Origin: an uncultured Stenotrophomonas sp.
Lineage (GTDB): Bacteria; Pseudomonadota; Gammaproteobacteria; Xanthomonadales; Xanthomonadaceae
Direction of reading: 5' to 3'
NCBI RefSeq assembly: GCF_945952405.1
Contig: NZ_CAMFIA010000015.1
Coordinates: forward strand, 27,088 to 91,087
DNA length: 64,000 bases
How positions within the stretch are numbered: the stretch's first letter is position 1; every line of letters starts with the position of its first letter. Below, one piece after another: positions 27,427-36,598 of this stretch. The translations under genes and the position numbers were made by a program. The notes beneath the pieces are model-generated. The model saw only the letters and a program-made list of their open reading frames with translations. It was not told the origin of the DNA and made no database searches.

Positions 27427-28025
27427 AGCCTCGAAGGACGCCTGAACGGCCTGCTGATGAGGTGGATGAATCCGACCACCACGGCGCGCACCGCCATCAT
27501 CGACAGGGTGAGCAGCACCGACAGCAGCGCGATATGGACCAGCTGTACGGCGGTCCGCACTGCGGCCGCCAGCAGGCCGGGCGCCATGCTCCAGGGCATC
27601 AGCGCTGGCGTCACGTCCCTGGCGACCTTCATGTAGACCGCGGCCAGCACGAACAGGACCAGCAGCGAGGTCCGCGAGGCGTGGAAGAACGGCAGCGCGG
27701 CAGCGGGCCGTCCCAGCCATCGGTGCACCATCATCCGCCACAGCACGGGAAGCATGAGTGCACCCAGCAGCACCAGCAGCAGCGCGGCATTCCACAGGCC
27801 GGGAATGTGCGCGGGTTCCGGCCCACCGTTGAGGCGGGGACCGATGACGCCGAGCGCCAGGCCCGCCAGCAGGCAGATGGGCGACAGCACCGCCAGGCTG
27901 CGCAGCAACCAGTGCCGGCCGCTGGGGTCGGTGGCGCTGATGCGGCGCACGGCGTGGACGCCGAGCACCAGCAGAATGATGATCAGGCTGCCGCCGATCG
28001 GAAGGTAGTTGTCCTGGGGGCTCAT
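27423..28025 (-). CDS. membrane protein of unknown function, downstream of ybeY
   Basis: 200 residues with about five predicted helices: GGSLIIILLVLGVHAV, SLAVLSPICLLAGLALG, ALLLVLLGALMLPVLW, LLVLFVLAAVYM and LVHIALLSVLLTLSMMAVRA. It ends in a basic tail, RPFRRPSRL. No motif ties it to a known family. It lies 47 bp after ybeY and overlaps the next gene by four bases, so the two unknown genes are coupled to each other. Confidence 0.7.
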   Translation of the reverse strand: MSPQDNYLPIGGSLIIILLVLGVHAVRRISATDPSGRHWLLRSLAVLSPICLLAGLALGVIGPRLNGGPEPAHIPGLWNAALLLVLLGALMLPVLWRMMVHRWLGRPAAALPFFHASRTSLLVLFVLAAVYMKVARDVTPALMPWSMAPGLLAAAVRTAVQLVHIALLSVLLTLSMMAVRAVVVGFIHLISRPFRRPSRL

Positions 28026-28072
28026 CCTTGTTCCTCCTGTGCTGCGGCCAGAACGTTGCTGGCCGCGGGCGT

Positions 28073-28558
28073 TCAGCGCTCGCCGGCGTACGGGTCGGCG
28101 ATGCCGAGTTCGGCCAGGATATCGCGCTCCAGCTGTTCCATTGCCTCGGCCTCCTTGTCGTCCTCATGGTCCCAGCCGAGCAGGTGCAGCACGCCATGCA
28201 CGGTCAGGTGCGCGTAATGGGCGTTGAGCGCCTTGCCCTGCTCGTCGGCCTCGCGGGCGACCACCGGTGCGCAGATCACCAGGTCGCCGAGCAGCGGGAA
28301 CTTGACGCCCTTGGGCAGGCCTTCGGGCACTTCGGCCGGGAAGCTGAGCACGTTGGTGGCGTAGTCCTTGCCACGGTAATGGCGGTTCAGTGACTGCCCT
28401 TCCTTGGCATCGACCACGCGGATGGCCAGGTCGGCCTCGCGGATGCGGCCCTTCAACGCGGCGGCCACCCACTTGCGGAAGCTGACGGCCGCAGGCAGGC
28501 CGGCACGCGGCATGGCATAACTGACGGCGACGTCCAGTCGCACGGGACCACGGGTCAT
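28073..28558 (-). CDS. ybeY: endoribonuclease YbeY (16S rRNA maturation / ribosome quality control)
   Basis: A 161-residue UPF0054 metalloenzyme. The zinc-binding motif [11 protein letters not shown] is intact near the C-terminus, and [17 protein letters not shown] is the conserved N-terminal segment. Its start overlaps the phoH stop (ATGA), which preserves the widespread ybeZ-ybeY pair. Confidence 0.95.
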   Translation of the reverse strand: MTRGPVRLDVAVSYAMPRAGLPAAVSFRKWVAAALKGRIREADLAIRVVDAKEGQSLNRHYRGKDYATNVLSFPAEVPEGLPKGVKFPLLGDLVICAPVVAREADEQGKALNAHYAHLTVHGVLHLLGWDHEDDKEAEAMEQLERDILAELGIADPYAGER

Positions 28559-29541
28559 GGAGTTGCTCCAGGTTGGATCTGATGCAGGTCGCGGCGGTCG
28601 TAGGCGCTGACGATGCGCGCCACCAGCGGGTGGCGGACCACGTCGCGTGATTCGAAGAAGGTGAAGCTGACGCCCTCGACGCCGCGCAGCACATCGATGG
28701 CATCGCGCAGTCCGGACCGCACGTGCTTGGGCAGGTCGGTCTGGGTCAGGTCGCCGGTGACCACCGCGGTGGAACCGAAACCGAGGCGGGTCAGGAACAT
28801 CTTCATCTGTTCGATGGTGGTGTTCTGCGCCTCGTCCAGGATGACGAACGCATCGTTGAGCGTGCGGCCACGCATGTAGGCCAGCGGCGCGATCTCGATG
28901 ACGTTCTTCTCCAGCAGCTTGACCACCTTTTCCACGCCCATCATCTCGTACAGGGCGTCGTACAGCGGTCGCAGGTAGGGATCGACCTTCTGGCTCAGGT
29001 CGCCGGGCAGGAAGCCGAGCTTCTCGCCGGCTTCCACCGCCGGGCGTACCAGGATCAGGCGCTGCACCCGCGATTCGTTCAGCGCTTCGACCGCGCTGGC
29101 CACCGCCAGGAAGGTCTTGCCGGTACCGGCCGGGCCGATGCCGAAGTTGATGTCGTGGGTGGCGATCTGGTGCAGGTAGCGGCCCTGGTTGGCACCGCGT
29201 CCGCGCACCGTGCCGCGCTTGACCTTGATCGCCACGTCCTGCGCTTCATAGGAGCGCTCGGCGATCTGCTCGACGTTGGCCTGCGCCAGCCGCAGGTGGA
29301 TGGCGTGGTTGTCGAAGGTGGTCTCGCCGGCTTCGGCGTACAGCGCCTCAACCAGTTTCTGCGCCTCGGTGATCGCCTCGCTGGGCCCGCTGATGCGGAA
29401 CACGAAACCACGATTGGCGATCTCCACGCCGAGCTTCAGCTCGATCTGGCGCAGGTGGCCATCGAAGGGGCCGCACAGGTTGGCCAGTCGCTCGTTGTCT
29501 TCCGGCGACAGGGTGAAGTCTCGATGCTCGATGCTTTTCAT
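28555..29541 (-). CDS. ybeZ: PhoH-like ATPase YbeZ
   Basis: A 328-residue PhoH-family NTPase. An N-terminal KH-like segment ([20 protein letters not shown]) precedes the ATPase core with Walker [16 protein letters not shown] and Walker [12 protein letters not shown]. It works with YbeY in rRNA processing. The ATG at 29541 gives [20 protein letters not shown], which fits the family; a GTG at 29571 would add ten Pro-rich residues. Neither has a clear ribosome site. Upstream lies a 537-bp non-coding stretch with duplicated motif blocks. Confidence 0.93.
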   Translation of the reverse strand: MKSIEHRDFTLSPEDNERLANLCGPFDGHLRQIELKLGVEIANRGFVFRISGPSEAITEAQKLVEALYAEAGETTFDNHAIHLRLAQANVEQIAERSYEAQDVAIKVKRGTVRGRGANQGRYLHQIATHDINFGIGPAGTGKTFLAVASAVEALNESRVQRLILVRPAVEAGEKLGFLPGDLSQKVDPYLRPLYDALYEMMGVEKVVKLLEKNVIEIAPLAYMRGRTLNDAFVILDEAQNTTIEQMKMFLTRLGFGSTAVVTGDLTQTDLPKHVRSGLRDAIDVLRGVEGVSFTFFESRDVVRHPLVARIVSAYDRRDLHQIQPGATP

Positions 29542-29651
29542 TGCTTGGGGTGGGGCGGGTTCGCCGTCCACCGCGATGGACTCGGGATGACAAGGTTACG
29601 CGCGTGCCGGGCGGGCGGCCAGCGCGGGCAACGGAACGGTGTGGCGCCAGG

Positions 29652-30009
29652 CGGTTTTCCACACCGGGTGTGGACCGGCGCTGCGGAAAGCTGTGGATAG
29701 CCCTTCGCAGCGCTTGTGCCACAAGCATCATGAGGGACTGGTGAAAAAACCGTCACGACCCGTCGCCACGCCCTCGCCGGGCACCACGCTGCCGGGCGGA
29801 GGGGCCGCCGGCGGTGCATGCCCGTTCAATCCGCTCTCCGCGCCGAACTTTTCCTGATGGCGGGGCAGGTTCTGCTGCCAAACGAGCAAGGGGGCCGTGT
29901 TTCGCCGGTTTTCCACACCGGTTGTGGAATGATGCTGAATCAACCTGTGGATAGGTAGCGCGGAGCCTTGCAGCGAAAGGCCCGCCGGCGTGTGGTGAAA
30001 AAACCGTCA
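29652..30009. repeat. two spaced copies of a three-block motif with DnaA-box-like sequences
   Basis: The ~540 bp between phoH and the efflux operon hold no gene, but they contain a duplicated pattern 254 bp apart. Block 1 is 23 bp at 29652 and 29906 with one mismatch, and includes TTTTCCACA and an inverted TGTGGA. Block 2, CTGTGGATAG, starts 39 bp later in both copies. Block 3, GGTGAAAAAACCGTCA, starts 88 bp from block 1 in both. The sequence between blocks is not conserved. TTTTCCACA fits the relaxed DnaA box TTWTNCACA; TGTGGATAG is one base off. The constant spacing argues for function. Confidence 0.7.
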
Positions 30010-30078
30010 GGTCTGATCGGGATCATTGTGGGTGCACGGGGCAGATGCCACCGTGGCGCCGTCGCAGGAGGGGATGGC

Positions 30079-31041
30079 ATGGGCATGGGCATCGGCAACG
30101 GGATGCGGGGAATCGGACTGGTGGGCCTCGGCCTGCTGGCGGGCTGTGGCCCCTCCGCGCCGCACGCGCTGGGGACGCTGGAGTGGGACCGGATCACGGT
30201 GCCGGCACCGGCCGCCGAAGTGATCGCCGCGGTGGAGGTGCGCGAGGGCCAGCCGGTCAAGGCGGGCACCGTGCTGATGCAGCTCGATCCCGCCCGGGGC
30301 GACGCACAGTTCGCCGCCGCGCAGGCCGATATGCTGCGCGCGCAGGCACAGCTGGAAGAGCTGAAGATCGGCCCACGCCAGGAGCAGATCGCGCAGGCCC
30401 AGGCCCAGCTGGCCGCGCTTCGCGCGCAGGCCGTCGAAGCCAGCGCCTACTATCGCCGGGTGCAGCCGCTGGCACGCCAGCAGCTGGTGGCCGCCGCCGA
30501 ACTGGACCGTGCGCGGGCCGCCGCCGGCAACGCCGAGGCCAGCGCGCGTGCCGCCGAACAGGTGTGGCTGGAACTGGTGCACGGCAGCCGTGCACAGGAC
30601 ATCACCCAGGGCCAGGCCGCGGCCGACGCCGCACGCGCACAGCAGGTGGTGCAGGGCGTGAACCTGCAGAAGCTGCAGTTGCGTGCACCGCGCGATGGTG
30701 TGGTCGATGCCTTGCCCTACCGGCAGGGCGACCAGGCGCCGATCGGCGCGCCGTTGGCGGTGATGCTGGTCGGTGAGCATCCCTATGCGCGCGTCTACCT
30801 GCCGCAGCCGCTGCGCCTGCAGGTGAAGGTCGGCCAGGCCGCGCAGATCCAGCTGGAGGGCGCGAGCACGGTGTTGAAAGGGCGCGTGCGCTCGATCCGC
30901 AGCGAACCGTCGTTCACCCCGTACTACGCACTGACCGGCGACGACGTCGAGCGCCTGAGCTACCTGGCTGAAATCGAAGTGGCCGAAGCCGCCGACATGC
31001 AGAAGCTGCCGGCCGGCCTGCCGGTGCAGGTGCGCTTCTGA
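30079..31041 (+). CDS. HlyD-family periplasmic adaptor lipoprotein of an ABC efflux system
   Basis: A 320-residue membrane-fusion protein. A lipobox (LGLLAGC) ends the signal peptide. The lipoyl half-motifs flank a long alpha-helical hairpin (about residues 75-200, rich in Ala/Gln/Glu: QIAQAQAQLAALRAQAVE). VREGQPVKAGTVLMQLD and LQLRAPRDGVVDALPYRQGD are the two biotinyl-lipoyl-like halves. It resembles YbhG/YhiI adaptors. GGAGGGG precedes the ATG. It is the first gene of a three-gene rightward operon inserted between miaB and phoH. Confidence 0.9.
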   Translation: MGMGIGNGMRGIGLVGLGLLAGCGPSAPHALGTLEWDRITVPAPAAEVIAAVEVREGQPVKAGTVLMQLDPARGDAQFAAAQADMLRAQAQLEELKIGPRQEQIAQAQAQLAALRAQAVEASAYYRRVQPLARQQLVAAAELDRARAAAGNAEASARAAEQVWLELVHGSRAQDITQGQAAADAARAQQVVQGVNLQKLQLRAPRDGVVDALPYRQGDQAPIGAPLAVMLVGEHPYARVYLPQPLRLQVKVGQAAQIQLEGASTVLKGRVRSIRSEPSFTPYYALTGDDVERLSYLAEIEVAEAADMQKLPAGLPVQVRF

Positions 31042-31061
31042 ACACCGGCCCGGACGTCGCA

Positions 31062-31985
31062 GTGCATGCGCAGGGCCTGACCCGCCGCTTCGGCGAGCTG
31101 CTGGCCGTGGACAACGTCGACCTGACCGTGCCGCGTGGCCAGGTCTATGGCTTCCTGGGCCCGAACGGGTCGGGCAAGTCGACCACCATCCGCATGCTGT
31201 GCGGCCTGCTGGAACCGAGCGCGGGGCAGATCGAGGTGCTGGGGCTGGCGGTTCCCGAGCAGGCCGAAGCGCTGCGCCGGCGCATCGGCTACATGACCCA
31301 GCGCTTTTCGCTGTACGAAGACCTGTCGGTACGCGAGAACCTGGAGTTCCTTGCCGCCATCCAGGACCTGCCGCGCGCGCAGGCCCGGCAACGGATCGAT
31401 ACGCTGCTGCAGCAGTACCGGTTGCAGGACCGGCAGCCGCAGCTGGCCGGCACGCTCAGCGGTGGCCAGAAGCAACGCCTGGCCCTGGCGGGTGCCGTCG
31501 TGCATGGCCCCGAACTGCTGTTCCTGGACGAGCCGACCAGCGCGGTCGATCCGGAGTCGCGCCGTGATTTCTGGGAGGCCCTGTTCGAACTGGCCGACGC
31601 CGGCACCACGGTGCTGGTTTCGACCCACTACATGGACGAAGCCGAACGCTGCCACCGGCTGGCGATCCTCGATCGCGGCGCGCTGGTGGCCGACGGCACG
31701 CCGGCCGAACTGTGCGCACGGCTGCAAGGGCGCACGCTGCAGGTCACCTCCGCGCAGCCGCGCCAGGCCAGCCGTGCGCTGGCTGAACTGCCGGGGGTGC
31801 TGAGCGTGGCGCAGATCGGCACCCAGCTGCGTGTGCTGTGCAGCGATGGCGCAGCCGACACGCCCGGCCTGCGCCAGGCACTGGCCAGTGCCGATCCGCA
31901 GGCCTGCATCGATGCGGTGGCGCCCAACCTCGAAGACGTGTTCGTGGCGGCGACCCGCGGCCGTGGCCGGGAGCCGTCGGCATGA
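31062..31985 (+). CDS. ABC efflux ATP-binding protein (YbhF/CcmA type)
   Basis: A 307-residue ATPase. Walker A is GPNGSGKSTT, the Q-loop segment is YMTQRFSLYEDLSVREN, the signature is LSGGQKQRLALAGA, Walker B is LLFLDEPTSAVDP, and the switch His is in VLVSTHYMDEAERCHR. A C-terminal ~80-residue regulatory region follows. The GTG at 31062 has no ribosome site; a CTG at 31038 overlapping the previous stop may be the real start. It overlaps the permease start by four bases. Related three-part systems export drugs or antibiotics; the substrate is unknown. Confidence 0.9.
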   Translation: MHAQGLTRRFGELLAVDNVDLTVPRGQVYGFLGPNGSGKSTTIRMLCGLLEPSAGQIEVLGLAVPEQAEALRRRIGYMTQRFSLYEDLSVRENLEFLAAIQDLPRAQARQRIDTLLQQYRLQDRQPQLAGTLSGGQKQRLALAGAVVHGPELLFLDEPTSAVDPESRRDFWEALFELADAGTTVLVSTHYMDEAERCHRLAILDRGALVADGTPAELCARLQGRTLQVTSAQPRQASRALAELPGVLSVAQIGTQLRVLCSDGAADTPGLRQALASADPQACIDAVAPNLEDVFVAATRGRGREPSA

Positions 31986-33094
31986 ACCTGCGCCGGTTGT
32001 GGGCGATCATGCTCAAGGAGCTGCGGCAGCTGCGCCGCGACCGCATCACTTTGGCCATGATCGTCGGCATTCCGGTGATGCAGCTGCTGCTGTTCGGCTA
32101 TGCGATCAACCTCAACCTGCGCCACCTTGACGCCGGCGTTGCCGACCAGGCCAACAGTGCCGCCTCACGCGCGCTGGTGCAGGACATGGTTGCCACCGGG
32201 GTGATCGCGCCGCGTGACGAGTCCTATACGCCGGACCAGCTGATGCAGGCGCTGCGGCGTGGTGAGATCAGTGTCGGCATCGTGGTGCCGGCCGACTTCG
32301 AGCGCCGCCGCTTCGATGGCCGCGAAGCGGTGCAGGTGCTGGTCGATGGCAGCGACACGGTGGTGCAGAGTGCCGCGATCCAGCTGGCGCAGGTACCGCT
32401 GGATACGCGACCGACCAGCAATACGCGGCCGTTGCGCGACGGCAGCATCGCCAGCGGTGCGGTCAGCGTGATCAGCTTCTACAACCCGCAGCGGCGTTCT
32501 GCGGTGAACATCGTGCCGGGCCTGATCGGGGTCATCCTGACCATGACGCTGGTGATGTTCACCGCGGTGGCCGTGGTGCGTGAGCGCGAGCGCGGCAACA
32601 TGGAACTGCTGATCGCCACGCCGGTGTCGCGCAGCGAGCTGATGGTCGGCAAGGTGCTGCCCTATGCAGCGATTGGCCTGCTGCAGACCACGCTGGTACT
32701 GGTGCTGGGGACCTGGCTGTTCCAGGTGCCGATCCGTGGCAGCCTGCTGGACATCTACCTGGCCGCGGTGCTGCTGGTGCTGGCCAACCTGGCCCTGGGC
32801 CTGCTGATCTCCACGCGCGCGCGCTCGCAGTTCCAGGCCATGCAGATGACCCTGTTCCTGTTCCTGCCGTCGATCCTGCTGTCGGGCTTCATGTTCCCGT
32901 TCGCCGGCATGCCGCGGCCGGTGCAATGGCTGGCGGAAGTGCTGCCGCTGACCCATTTCCTGCGGCTGGTGCGCGGCATCATGCTGCGTGGCGCCTCGCT
33001 GTGGGAGCTGTGGCCGGAGGCGTTGGCGCTGCTGGCCTTCATCGTGGTGATGATGACGCTGGCGATCCTGCGCTTCCGCAAGCGCCTGGATTAG
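31982..33094 (+). CDS. ABC-2 type permease of the efflux system (YbhS/YbhR type)
   Basis: 370 residues. One N-terminal helix (ITLAMIVGIPVMQLLLFGYA) is followed by a ~150-residue periplasmic domain, then five C-terminal helices including GLIGVILTMTLVMFTAVAVV and LFLPSILLSGFMFPFAGM. EVLPLTHFLRLVRGIMLRGA is the conserved C-terminal ABC-2 segment. Only one permease gene is present, so a homodimer is likely; E. coli ybhFSR encodes two. The start overlaps the ATPase stop (ATGA). Confidence 0.9.
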   Translation: MNLRRLWAIMLKELRQLRRDRITLAMIVGIPVMQLLLFGYAINLNLRHLDAGVADQANSAASRALVQDMVATGVIAPRDESYTPDQLMQALRRGEISVGIVVPADFERRRFDGREAVQVLVDGSDTVVQSAAIQLAQVPLDTRPTSNTRPLRDGSIASGAVSVISFYNPQRRSAVNIVPGLIGVILTMTLVMFTAVAVVRERERGNMELLIATPVSRSELMVGKVLPYAAIGLLQTTLVLVLGTWLFQVPIRGSLLDIYLAAVLLVLANLALGLLISTRARSQFQAMQMTLFLFLPSILLSGFMFPFAGMPRPVQWLAEVLPLTHFLRLVRGIMLRGASLWELWPEALALLAFIVVMMTLAILRFRKRLD

Positions 33095-33107
33095 GGAATC
33101 CACTCCG

Positions 33108-33204
33108 GTAGGTGCCAACCGTTGGCCGGCACATCTCTCTCGGTGGCTGCCGACCGTTGGTCGGCACATCTCTTCCGGTGGGTGCCGACCGTTGGTCGGC
33201 ACAC
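33108..33204. repeat. three SMAG copies between the efflux permease and miaB
   Basis: Three direct copies of a (G)GTGCCGACCGTTGGTCGGCAC palindrome start near 33108, 33140 and 33178; only the first keeps GTAG. They lie between two converging genes, where they could act as a bidirectional stem-loop block. Confidence 0.85.
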
Positions 33205-33205
33205 C

Positions 33206-34624
33206 TTATTCCGCCACCACCCGCGCGCGCAGCGAATTGGTCAGCGCTTCGGTGATCACCACGTCCACGAACTGGCCGATCAGGCGCGCCGGCGCCGGGA
33301 AGTTCACCGAGCGCATGTTCTCGGTCTTGCCGGTCAGCTCGTTCGGGTTCTTGCGCGAGGGGCCTTCCACCAGCACGGTCTGCACGGTGCCGACCATCTT
33401 TTCGGAGATGCCGGCCGCATGTGCATTGATGCGTTCCTGCAGGCGCGACAGGCGCGCGTGCTTCTCGGCATCGCTGATCGTGTCCTCCAGGTCCGCGGCC
33501 GGGGTGCCCGGCCGGCGCGAGTAGATGAAGGAGAAGCTGTGGTCGAAGCCGATGTCCTCGATCAGCTTCATGGTCTTCTCGAAGTCGGCGTCGGTCTCGC
33601 CGGGGAAGCCGACGATGAAGTCCGAGCTGATCGAGATGTCCGGGCGCACCGCGCGCAGCTTGCGGATCTTCGACTTGAATTCCAGCGCGGTGTAGCCACG
33701 CTTCATCGCCGACAGCACGCGGTCGCTGCCGGCCTGTACCGGCAGGTGCAGGAAATTGGCCAGCTGCGGCACGTCGCGGAACGCGTCGATCAGCGAATCG
33801 CTGAACTCCAGCGGATGCGAGGTGGTGAAGCGGATGCGGCCGACGCCGTCGATCTCGGCGATGGTGCGGATGAGCAGGCCCAGGTCGGCAAACTCGCCCT
33901 CGCCATAGGGGCCGCGATAGGCATTGACGTTCTGGCCGAGCAGGTTGATCTCGCGCACGCCCTGTGCAGCCAGCTGTGCCACTTCCACCACCACGTCCTC
34001 GAACGGGCGGCTGACCTCGGTGCCGCGGGTATAGGGCACCACGCAGAACGAGCAGTACTTGGAGCAGCCTTCCATGATCGACACGAACGCCGAGGCGCCG
34101 TCGGCGCGCGGCTCCGGCAGGCGGTCGAACTTCTCGATCTCCGGGAAGCTGATGTCCACCTGCGGGCGCTTCTGCTCGCGGCGCGCGCGGATCAGTTCCG
34201 GCAGGCGATGCAGGGTCTGCGGGCCGAACACCAGGTCCACGAACGGCGCGCGCTTGATGATGGCTTCGCCTTCCTGCGAGGCGACACAGCCGCCCACGCC
34301 GATGATCACCTCGCGGCCCTTGTTCTTCAGGCCCTTCCACACGCCCAGCTGGCTGAAGACCTTCTCCTGCGCCTTCTCGCGGATCGAGCAGGTGTTGACC
34401 AGGATGACGTCGGCGTCGTCCGGGCTGTCGGTCAGTTCCAGGCCATCGCTGGCGGCGAGCACATCGGCCATCTTGGCCGAGTCGTACTCGTTCATCTGGC
34501 AACCGTGGGTCTTGATGTAGAGCTTGCCCTTCACCTGGTCGGGCTTGCGCGGACCGGCGGGCAGGGCAACGAGCGGAGTACCGCCCAGGGGGGCGGGCGG
34601 AAAGACGTCTGGCGTCCCGGTCAT
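33206..34624 (-). CDS. miaB: tRNA-2-methylthio-N6-dimethylallyladenosine synthase MiaB
   Basis: A 472-residue radical-SAM methylthiotransferase acting on A37 of tRNAs that read UNN codons. The N-terminal UPF0004 domain has its three cluster Cys in [21 protein letters not shown] and GVGGCVAS. The radical-SAM cluster is [10 protein letters not shown]-terminal TRAM domain ([20 protein letters not shown]) completes it. In E. coli miaB is directly followed by ybeZYX; here an efflux operon on the other strand separates them. Confidence 0.95.
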   Translation of the reverse strand: MTGTPDVFPPAPLGGTPLVALPAGPRKPDQVKGKLYIKTHGCQMNEYDSAKMADVLAASDGLELTDSPDDADVILVNTCSIREKAQEKVFSQLGVWKGLKNKGREVIIGVGGCVASQEGEAIIKRAPFVDLVFGPQTLHRLPELIRARREQKRPQVDISFPEIEKFDRLPEPRADGASAFVSIMEGCSKYCSFCVVPYTRGTEVSRPFEDVVVEVAQLAAQGVREINLLGQNVNAYRGPYGEGEFADLGLLIRTIAEIDGVGRIRFTTSHPLEFSDSLIDAFRDVPQLANFLHLPVQAGSDRVLSAMKRGYTALEFKSKIRKLRAVRPDISISSDFIVGFPGETDADFEKTMKLIEDIGFDHSFSFIYSRRPGTPAADLEDTISDAEKHARLSRLQERINAHAAGISEKMVGTVQTVLVEGPSRKNPNELTGKTENMRSVNFPAPARLIGQFVDVVITEALTNSLRARVVAE

Positions 34625-34700
34625 GGCGCTTAATCCATTCGGGTGGCGGGAAAGCCGGCAATTCTACCCGCATCCCGCGCCCGCCGCCGTGCCCCTTGCT

Positions 34701-34859
34701 GTAGCGCCGGGCCCATGCCCGGCAGGCCATTCCCGCCCCCCCTTGTAGAGCCGAGCCCATGCTCGGCTGCCTTGTGCAAGGCGGGGGAGCAGCCGAGCAT
34801 GGGCTCGGCTCTACAGGAGCGCAGGGGGCGGGAGCAGCCGAGCGCGGGCTCGGCTCCAC
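34701..34859. repeat. four SMAG copies (direct and inverted) upstream of miaB
   Basis: The 258 bp between miaB and the GST gene hold no gene. GTAGCGCCGGGCCCATGCCC starts at 34701. GTAGAGCCGAGCCCATGCTC starts at 34745 and faces an inverted copy ending CTCTAC at 34814; together these form a long near-perfect hairpin. A fourth, inverted copy lies at 34834-34859. Dimeric SMAGs of this type can be RNase-processed mRNA hairpins. Confidence 0.88.
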
Positions 34860-34882
34860 AACAGGCTGGCGCCCGCGCGCCG

Positions 34883-35503
34883 TCAGGCCGCGGTCAGCTC
34901 CGCATCGATCTGCCGCGAACGGTCGAATGCGGTCATCGCGCTCATCCGGGCAATGTAGGCGGCCGTGGCCGGCGCCGGCTGTACCAGGCCGAAGGAGCTG
35001 GTCCAGGCCAGTGCATTGCCCCACAGCACGTCGGCGGCGCTCATCACCTCGCCGAGCAGGTACGGCCCCTGCGTCAGCTGGTCCTCGATCACCTGCAGCA
35101 CGGTGTCGGCATCGTTGTACGGCGACATCAGGCGCGGCGGCGGCTCGCGATGCATTGCCTTGTCGATCAACGCCGGCTCGAAACAGGCGCCATAGAAGGC
35201 CATCCAGCGCAGGTAGGGGCCGCGCAGGGCGTGGCCGATCGGCGGTGCCAGCCCGGCTTCCGGATACAGGTCGGCCAGGTACAGGTAGATCGCCACCTGT
35301 TCGGTCACCAGGGCACCGTTGTGGACGATGGCCGGCACCTTGCCCATCGGGTTGATGGCCAGGTAGGCCGGGGCCAGGTTGGCGCCGGCCTTCAGGTCCA
35401 GCACCTGCATGCTGTAGTCGGCACCCAGCGCTTCAAGCAGGGCCACGGCGCCGCTCGAGCGCGAACGGGCGGCGTGGTACAGGGTGATCTGGCGGGATGT
35501 CAT
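34883..35503 (-). CDS. glutathione S-transferase family protein
   Basis: A 206-residue GST. The N-terminal thioredoxin fold has ITLYHAARSRSSGAVALLEA (a Ser is the likely active residue) and the cis-Pro in PMGKVPAIVHN, followed by VTEQVAIYLYLAD. The helical C-terminal domain contains the N-capping segment EVMSAADVLWGNALAW. GGAG seven bases before the ATG at 35503 fixes the start. It is divergent from a WYL-type regulator 80 bp away, which probably controls it. The substrate is unknown. Confidence 0.9.
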   Translation of the reverse strand: MTSRQITLYHAARSRSSGAVALLEALGADYSMQVLDLKAGANLAPAYLAINPMGKVPAIVHNGALVTEQVAIYLYLADLYPEAGLAPPIGHALRGPYLRWMAFYGACFEPALIDKAMHREPPPRLMSPYNDADTVLQVIEDQLTQGPYLLGEVMSAADVLWGNALAWTSSFGLVQPAPATAAYIARMSAMTAFDRSRQIDAELTAA

Positions 35504-35583
35504 GGCATTGCTCCTTGCGGTGGGTGGTGAACTGGCGCCCATCCTGGGGCACTATTGCGGACGACTTCTGTCCTCGATCCTTC

Positions 35584-36552
35584 ATGCGCCATACCGCCCA
35601 TCGACTGCTGCGCCTGATCGCCCTGCTGCAGGCCCGCCGCCAGTGGTCCGGGGCGGAACTGGCCGAGCGCATGGGAGTGGACCGGCGCAGCATCCGCCGC
35701 GACATCGAGCGCCTGCGCGAACTGGGCTACCCGGTGCAGGCCTCGGCCGGGGTCGGCGGCGGCTACCAGCTCGGGGCCGGTGCACCGGTGCTGCCGATGC
35801 TGCTGGACGAGGAGGAGGCGACCACCCTGGCCATCGCCCTGCGCGCGGCCTCGGCCACGGTGGCCGGCATCGATGACACGGCGCGTGGCCTGCTGTCCAA
35901 GCTCGACCCGCTGGTGCCGACCCGCCGGCGCCAGCAGGCCGGTGAGGTGCATGCCGCCACCGCCACGTTGTCCGAAATGCCGGCCACCGACGCCCGCCTG
36001 CTCGGGCGGCTGGCCCAGCATTGCCGGCAGGCCTCGCGGCTGGCCTTCGAGTACCGCAGTGCGCAGGACGCGCTGACCCAGCGCGAGGTCGAGGCCCAGC
36101 ACCTGGTCAATTACGGCCGGCGCTGGTACCTGCTGGCCTGGGACCTGGGGCGGCAGGACTGGCGGACCCTGCGCGTGGACCGGATGGGCGCGGTACGCGA
36201 GTGCTCCGAGCCCGGCATGCGCCGGCGTACCCCCGCACCGCCGGACGTGATGGTGCGGCAGGCGGTCAGCCAGGCGCCGTTCGCACTGCAGGCCATCGTC
36301 CGCCTGGCCGGCAGCCATGCCGAGCTGGAAGGACGCATCCCGCCCTGGTGCGGTGTGCTGGAAGCCGATGGCGCCGACCACTGCCTGCTGCGCATGGGCG
36401 CCGAGAGCCGCGGCATGATGCTGGCGCAGATCCTCAGCCTGGACCGGGTGCCGGTGGCGCTGTGGACGACGCCGGCGGGCCTGCGCGACGAACTGGCGCA
36501 GCGCCTGGCCGGGCTGGGCCAGCTGCTGGCTGTGGCGCCGGTCACAGGCTGA
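35584..36552 (+). CDS. HTH/WYL-domain transcriptional regulator (YafY type)
   Basis: 322 residues. An N-terminal HTH_11 domain (RLLRLIALLQARRQWSGAEL then RRSIRRDIERLRELGYPVQ) is followed by a WYL domain (NYGRRWYLLAWDLG and DWRTLRVDRM) and a WCX-like C-terminus. Such proteins sense ligands or nucleic acids through WYL and often repress the neighbouring gene. Here the divergent GST gene is the obvious target; in many gammaproteobacteria this regulator/GST pair is adjacent. The ATG at 35584 gives MRHTAHRLLRLIALL. Confidence 0.9.
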   Translation: MRHTAHRLLRLIALLQARRQWSGAELAERMGVDRRSIRRDIERLRELGYPVQASAGVGGGYQLGAGAPVLPMLLDEEEATTLAIALRAASATVAGIDDTARGLLSKLDPLVPTRRRQQAGEVHAATATLSEMPATDARLLGRLAQHCRQASRLAFEYRSAQDALTQREVEAQHLVNYGRRWYLLAWDLGRQDWRTLRVDRMGAVRECSEPGMRRRTPAPPDVMVRQAVSQAPFALQAIVRLAGSHAELEGRIPPWCGVLEADGADHCLLRMGAESRGMMLAQILSLDRVPVALWTTPAGLRDELAQRLAGLGQLLAVAPVTG

Positions 36553-36598
36553 GCTGCATCGCTTGGCAAGCCCCGACGAAGCTGGGACACTCGCCGCC

